Shown piece after piece: positions 60,835 to 64,000 of a stretch of 64,000 nt of DNA; position 1 is the stretch's first letter; every line of letters begins with the position of its first letter. Under the pieces are notes generated by a model, which saw only the letters and a list, made by a program, of their open reading frames with translations, made no database searches and had not been told where the DNA came from. Both the position numbers and the translations under genes were made by a program. The stretch is from positions 1-64,000 of the forward strand of contig DATCEO010000178.1 of the NCBI GenBank assembly GCA_036510065.1. Direction: 5' to 3'. The stretch is from DASUBV01 sp036510065. Lineage in GTDB: Bacteria; Actinomycetota; Actinomycetes; Streptosporangiales; Streptosporangiaceae.

Positions 60835-62511
60835 GTGACTGCGCAGGCCCAGGCCGATTCGCCGCCCGGCCCGGCCGGCGAATCCGCGGCCGTCCCCGAC
60901 GCTGACCTGGCTGCGATGCCCGCCCTGATGCTGAGCGAGGCACAGCTGGCCGATCTGGAGCTGCTGCTGTCGGGCGCGTTCGCGCCGCTGGCCGGGTACA
61001 TGATGGCCGCCGACGTTGCTGCGGTCACCGACTCCTGGCAGCTGGCCGACGGCACGCCGTTCCCGGTGCCAGTAACCCTGGACGTCCCGGCGGATGCCGT
61101 CTCAGCGGACGCGCGGCAGCTGGCGCTCACCGACCCGGAGGGCACGCCGCTGGCGGTCCTGCACGTGACGGAGCGGACCGAGCTGGCCGCCGGAACCGGG
61201 CCCGGGGCGGCCGCGGCGCCGGCCGCCGGCCCGCTGGCCGGGCTGCCCGGCTCCGCAGACTCCGGACTGGTCCGGCTGGCCGGACCGGTCACCGCCCAGC
61301 GCGTTCCCGAGCATGGCCCGTTCCGGCGGCTGATGCTGACCCCGGCCATGGCCAAGGCACAGGCCCCCGACGGTCCCGTGCTGGCCTGGGCGGGGCGCGG
61401 CCCGCTGCACCGCCGTCAGATAGGTCAGCTCCGGCACCTGGCCGGGCAGCTGAAGGCGCGGCTGCTGGTGCTGCCCCTCGTGGCCGGCCCGGCCGAGGTA
61501 GTGACCAGGCCGGAGGCGCTGGTGCGAGCCACGCTCGCGGCCGCGGACAGCCTTCCGGCCGACACCCGGGTGATCCCGGTGCCGCTCGCCCCGCGCGGGC
61601 CGGCCGGGGTCTCGGCGGCCACCAGCCAGATTCGCGAGCTCGCGATCCGGGCCCGGATCGCTGCCGCGTACGGCGCCACGCACCTCATGGCCGACGCCGG
61701 GGCGCTGACCGGCCTGTCGGCCGTGGCGGGGGGATACCAGCTGCCCGGCGCGCCGATCCTGGTGCTGCCGTCCGGGGACTGGGCCTACGACCCGCGCGCG
61801 GAGGTATGGCGGCCGCTGGCCCTGATCGAGGCCGGCACCGAGCAGGAGGACCTGTCCGCGGACCAGCTCGGCGACCTGCTGGATGCGGGCGCGCCCGTGC
61901 CCGAGTGGTTCACCCCGACCTCGGTGGCCCGCGAGCTGCGCCGCGCCCGGCCGCCGAGGTCGGCCCGCGGCTTCGTCTTGTTCCTCACCGGCCTGTCGGG
62001 CTCGGGCAAGTCCACCATCGCCAGGGACCTGCGCGACGTGCTCACCGAACGCGGCGACCGGCGTGTCTCGCTGCTGGACGGCGACGTCATCCGGCACCTG
62101 CTCTCGGCGGGCCTGACGTTCTCCCGCGAGGACCGCGATCTCAACATCGCCCGGATCGGCTTTGTCGCGGCCGAGATCGCCCGCCACGGCGGCATCGCCA
62201 TCTGCGCGCCGATCGCGCCGTTCGCCCAGGCCCGGGCGCGCGTCCGGGAGATGGTCAGCGAGGTGGGTGACTTCCTGCTGATCCACGTCGCGACACCAGT
62301 GGAGGTCTGCGAGGCCCGGGACCGGAAGGGCCTGTATGCCAAGGCCCGGGCGGGCCTGATCGGCCAGTTCACCGGGATCTCTGACCCGTACGAGGAACCG
62401 CTCGACGCCGATCTGGTGATCGACACGTCGCTGCTGACCGAGCAGGAGGCCGTAGCCGCAGTGCTGCGCCTGCTGACCTCCGGTGGCTGGCTCGCGGGCG
62501 ACCGGGCCTGA
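60835..62511 (+). CDS. cysC: degenerate ATP-sulfurylase domain fused to APS kinase
   Basis: 558 residues. The N-terminal ~370 residues have the ATP sulfurylase/PUA fold (LLLSGAFAPLAGYM; GATHLMADAGALTG), but the catalytic QTRNPxHxxH motif has become GRGPLHRRQIGQ and the GRDHAG motif is lost (ADAGALTG), so sulfate activation is unlikely. From residue ~386 there is an intact APS kinase: Walker A GLSGSGKST, FSREDRDLNIARIGFVA and a KARAGLIGQFTG loop, giving PAPS for sulfation or sulfite formation. GTG at 60835 with GGAG seven bases upstream. Confidence 0.88.
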   Translation: MTAQAQADSPPGPAGESAAVPDADLAAMPALMLSEAQLADLELLLSGAFAPLAGYMMAADVAAVTDSWQLADGTPFPVPVTLDVPADAVSADARQLALTDPEGTPLAVLHVTERTELAAGTGPGAAAAPAAGPLAGLPGSADSGLVRLAGPVTAQRVPEHGPFRRLMLTPAMAKAQAPDGPVLAWAGRGPLHRRQIGQLRHLAGQLKARLLVLPLVAGPAEVVTRPEALVRATLAAADSLPADTRVIPVPLAPRGPAGVSAATSQIRELAIRARIAAAYGATHLMADAGALTGLSAVAGGYQLPGAPILVLPSGDWAYDPRAEVWRPLALIEAGTEQEDLSADQLGDLLDAGAPVPEWFTPTSVARELRRARPPRSARGFVLFLTGLSGSGKSTIARDLRDVLTERGDRRVSLLDGDVIRHLLSAGLTFSREDRDLNIARIGFVAAEIARHGGIAICAPIAPFAQARARVREMVSEVGDFLLIHVATPVEVCEARDRKGLYAKARAGLIGQFTGISDPYEEPLDADLVIDTSLLTEQEAVAAVLRLLTSGGWLAGDRA

Positions 62512-62557
62512 CCCGCGCTCTGCCTGCCAGGCCGGCTCCTGCGCGACCCGGTGACAG

Positions 62558-62800
62558 CTAGTCGGCGTCTTCCGCCCTGGAGCCCTCGTCAAGCTGCTCG
62601 CGAACGCTCGACACCCGCCGTGAGATCGAGCCGGCCATGGCCTCGCGCTGGCGGGCCAGCAGGATCACGCTGGCGACGGCGCTGACCACGGCGGCCAGGG
62701 CCAGCAGCAGGATGCCCCGGGCGCCGGCCAGGTAGAGCAGGCCGAGCGCAGCGGCGAAGATAGCCAGCCGCAGGACGGTGTAGGACATCGTGGCGCGCAT
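62558..62800 (-). CDS. DUF4229 family small membrane protein
   Basis: 80 residues. Two predicted membrane spans (LRLAIFAAALGLLYLAGA and ILLLALAAVVSAVASVILL) and a basic/acidic tail (RREAMAGSISRRVSSVREQ-like). DUF4229 is actinobacterial with unknown function. ATG at 62800 is taken; ATG at 62788 is also possible. Confidence 0.8.
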   Translation of the reverse strand: MRATMSYTVLRLAIFAAALGLLYLAGARGILLLALAAVVSAVASVILLARQREAMAGSISRRVSSVREQLDEGSRAEDAD

Positions 62801-62878
62801 AGTGCCGTCCAGCTTATTGCGCTCCGGACCTGGCCCGCATCTGCACCGCACTCGAGCGTGACTAACTAGGGTCGGGTT

Positions 62879-63382
62879 ATGGCCGTACAGGTGCAGCCGG
62901 CGACCGCGGATCGATGGGATGACCTCGTCACGGTGTTCGGCCGGCGCGGGAATGATCCCTCGTGGTGCTGGTGCCCGCTCCTGCTCAGCTCGGGAGCCGA
63001 GGAGTCCTCATCATCTGGCCCGACACCGGACAACCGCCAGGCGCTGCGGCAGGAGATCACTCATGCCGCGACAGCCCCGGGTTTGATCGCTTACATCGGT
63101 GATCATCCTGTGGGCTGGACCAGAGTCGGCCCCCGTTCCGGCTTTCCCGGAGTTGAGGGAAACAGGGCCCTGGCCAGGGTGCTCGCCGATGATCCTGGTG
63201 CCTGGTGGGTGACCTGCTTCGCCATCGACAGCCGCCACCGGCGATCAGGCGTCGCGTCAGCGCTACTTGAAGCCGCCGTCACATTCGCCCGTCATCGTAG
63301 CTTGCGCCGTCGTCCGAGCCGCAACGGTAACGGCCGTCACGCCAGTCGCTCCTACCACAGCGGACACGGTCGTTTCGGGTAG
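62879..63382 (+). CDS. GNAT-like acetyltransferase with degraded C-terminus
   Basis: 167 residues; the first ~137 look like a GNAT N-acetyltransferase (WCWCPLLLS, PVGWTRVGPRSGFPG, CFAIDSRHRRSGVASALLEAAV as the acetyl-CoA region). After VTFARH the sequence turns into a low-complexity Arg/Ser stretch with no trace of the last strand, suggesting a frameshift or deletion near 63290. Possibly still active if the acetyl-CoA site is complete, but probably a decaying gene. Confidence 0.65.
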   Translation: MAVQVQPATADRWDDLVTVFGRRGNDPSWCWCPLLLSSGAEESSSSGPTPDNRQALRQEITHAATAPGLIAYIGDHPVGWTRVGPRSGFPGVEGNRALARVLADDPGAWWVTCFAIDSRHRRSGVASALLEAAVTFARHRSLRRRPSRNGNGRHASRSYHSGHGRFG

Positions 63383-63519
63383 CGCCGGGGCCATAGGCCA
63401 CCAGGCCACCACAAGATTCGCCAGAGCCGATTTTACGGAATCTAGGGATAAAAAGGCTTCTTGTCGCTATCTTCTGCCACACTTGGGACAGCTGTTCGGG
63501 AGATCCAGGAGGGGCCCAG

Positions 63520-63720
63520 ATGGAAGCTAATAGTGAGCGCCTGCTCACACCGGGAGAGGTGGCCGCTCTCTTCCGAGTCGACCCGAAGACAGTGACCCGC
63601 TGGGCGGCATCTGGGCGCATCAGCAGCATCCGCACCCCGGGCGGGCACCGGAGATTCCGTGAGTCTGAGGTCCGAGCGCTGCTCGGCGTGGACTCCGGCA
63701 CCGCCGAAAGCGCCGTGTGA
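63520..63720 (+). CDS. bldC: BldC-type MerR-like developmental regulator
   Basis: 66 residues, practically identical in its core to Streptomyces BldC: LLTPGEVAALFRVDPKTVTRWA followed by ISSIRTPGGHRRFRESEVRALLG. BldC binds DNA cooperatively as head-to-tail oligomers and delays sporulation in Streptomyces. A GGAGG ribosome site precedes the ATG at 63520. Strong marker for an actinomycete. Confidence 0.95.
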   Translation: MEANSERLLTPGEVAALFRVDPKTVTRWAASGRISSIRTPGGHRRFRESEVRALLGVDSGTAESAV

Positions 63721-63731
63721 CGGAGGCGGCG

Positions 63732-64000
63732 CTAGGGACTGCCGTCGGCCGGATCTGACGGGGCACCGGAACCACCGCGGCGGGCCAGAAAATCGAGGAA
63801 CTCACGCCGGAGCGGCTCGTCCCCCTCCTGCCAGCGCCGGCGCCGCTCGTCATACTCGCCCTGGGTGAGCGCCTCGGCCGCGAGCCGGGCATAGTCAGCG
63901 TCCGCCGGGCCGATCTCGACGTAGGCCTCGCTCATCAGCTGACCGTCGTCGGCGACCGCGGAGTCGGGAACCAGCAGGTTGCCATTGGCTAGCCGTATTA
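63732..64000 (-). CDS. C-terminal part of an unidentified protein running off the window
   Basis: The frame is open from the window edge to the stop at 63732. An internal ATG at 63935 exists, but the sequence upstream in frame (LANGNLLVPDSAVADDGQL) continues smoothly, so the gene probably starts outside. Visible part: an acidic, Arg-rich C-terminus (EALTQGEYDERRRRWQEGDEP, LRREFLDFLARRGG). Family not recognised. Confidence 0.6.
   Translation of the reverse strand, partial: IRLANGNLLVPDSAVADDGQLMSEAYVEIGPADADYARLAAEALTQGEYDERRRRWQEGDEPLRREFLDFLARRGGSGAPSDPADGSP

Noticed and set aside
1..64000. CRISPR array, prophage, complete insertion sequence or toxin-antitoxin module
   Set aside because: No array of regularly spaced repeats, no phage structural or integrase genes and no transposase were found; the only mobile-element trace is the group II intron remnant.

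Overview
The window is chromosomal DNA from a high-GC (roughly 70% or more) mycelial actinobacterium. The evidence is GC-rich third codon positions, many GTG starts, a mycothiol S-conjugate amidase (mca), a BldC-type developmental regulator, a short-chain cis-prenyl transferase of the Rv1086 type, a DUF4229 protein and several actinobacteria-specific gene orders. The blocks greA-mca-small membrane protein, metB-cbs-thiolase and eno-ftsB-DUF501-ppx with mazG and mfd match the order I remember from mycobacteria and Streptomyces. The S53 peptidase, B-lectin/CHAP protein and ABC/fucose genes fit a soil saprophyte, perhaps near Streptosporangiales. The taxon is inferred; no rRNA is present.

Layout. 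0.27-5 kb: minus-strand cis-prenyl transferase, a doubtful hypothetical gene, a frameshifted C-terminal remnant of ATP-type PEP carboxykinase, a small conserved gene with a palindrome on its start codon, and a secreted NlpC/P60 hydrolase. 5-11.9 kb: YyaL/DUF255 protein, a UDP-sulfoquinovose synthase-like gene, a Zur-type Fur regulator, DUF2461, and two exported proteins. 12.2-21.8 kb: an L-fucose (6-deoxyhexose) uptake and non-phosphorylative catabolism locus: mutarotase, SDR, ABC importer, fuconate dehydratase, aldo-keto reductase, fuconolactonase and a FadR-type regulator. Three near-identical operators (ACATCSGATNT) lie at its promoters. 22-30 kb: secreted M1 and S53 peptidases, a degenerate group II intron (half of the RT plus an intact 34-nt domain V), an aldo-keto reductase and a TIG/B-lectin/CHAP protein. 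30-33.4 kb: small metabolic genes mixed with gene relics (CMD and TetR fragments) and tandem repeats.

33.4-48.7 kb: core block with LapA-like protein, mca, greA, AsnC regulator facing HPD, threonine dehydratase, a MoxR-like AAA ATPase plus VWA protein pair, a DUF2269 protein flanked by two paralogous mini membrane proteins, metB, cbs, thiolase, DUF4287 and a PPOX/F420-type protein. 48.7-49.55 kb: about 900 bases without a protein gene, holding a tRNA-like gene with an atypical anticodon loop, a 16-bp palindrome, a long perfect hairpin and dispersed short repeats. 49.55-59.6 kb: minus-strand housekeeping run udg5-ppx-DUF501-ftsB-eno (starts and stops overlapping), mazG, a SurA-like lipoprotein and mfd. 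59.8-64 kb: methyltransferase, a fusion of an apparently dead ATP-sulfurylase domain with an intact APS kinase, DUF4229, a GNAT with a degraded C-terminus, bldC, and the end of an unidentified gene running off the window.

No CRISPR array, intact insertion sequence, prophage or recognisable secondary-metabolite cluster was seen. The points most worth following are the fucose regulon operators, the SQD1-like enzyme, the tRNA-like gene, and the dead-sulfurylase/APS-kinase fusion.
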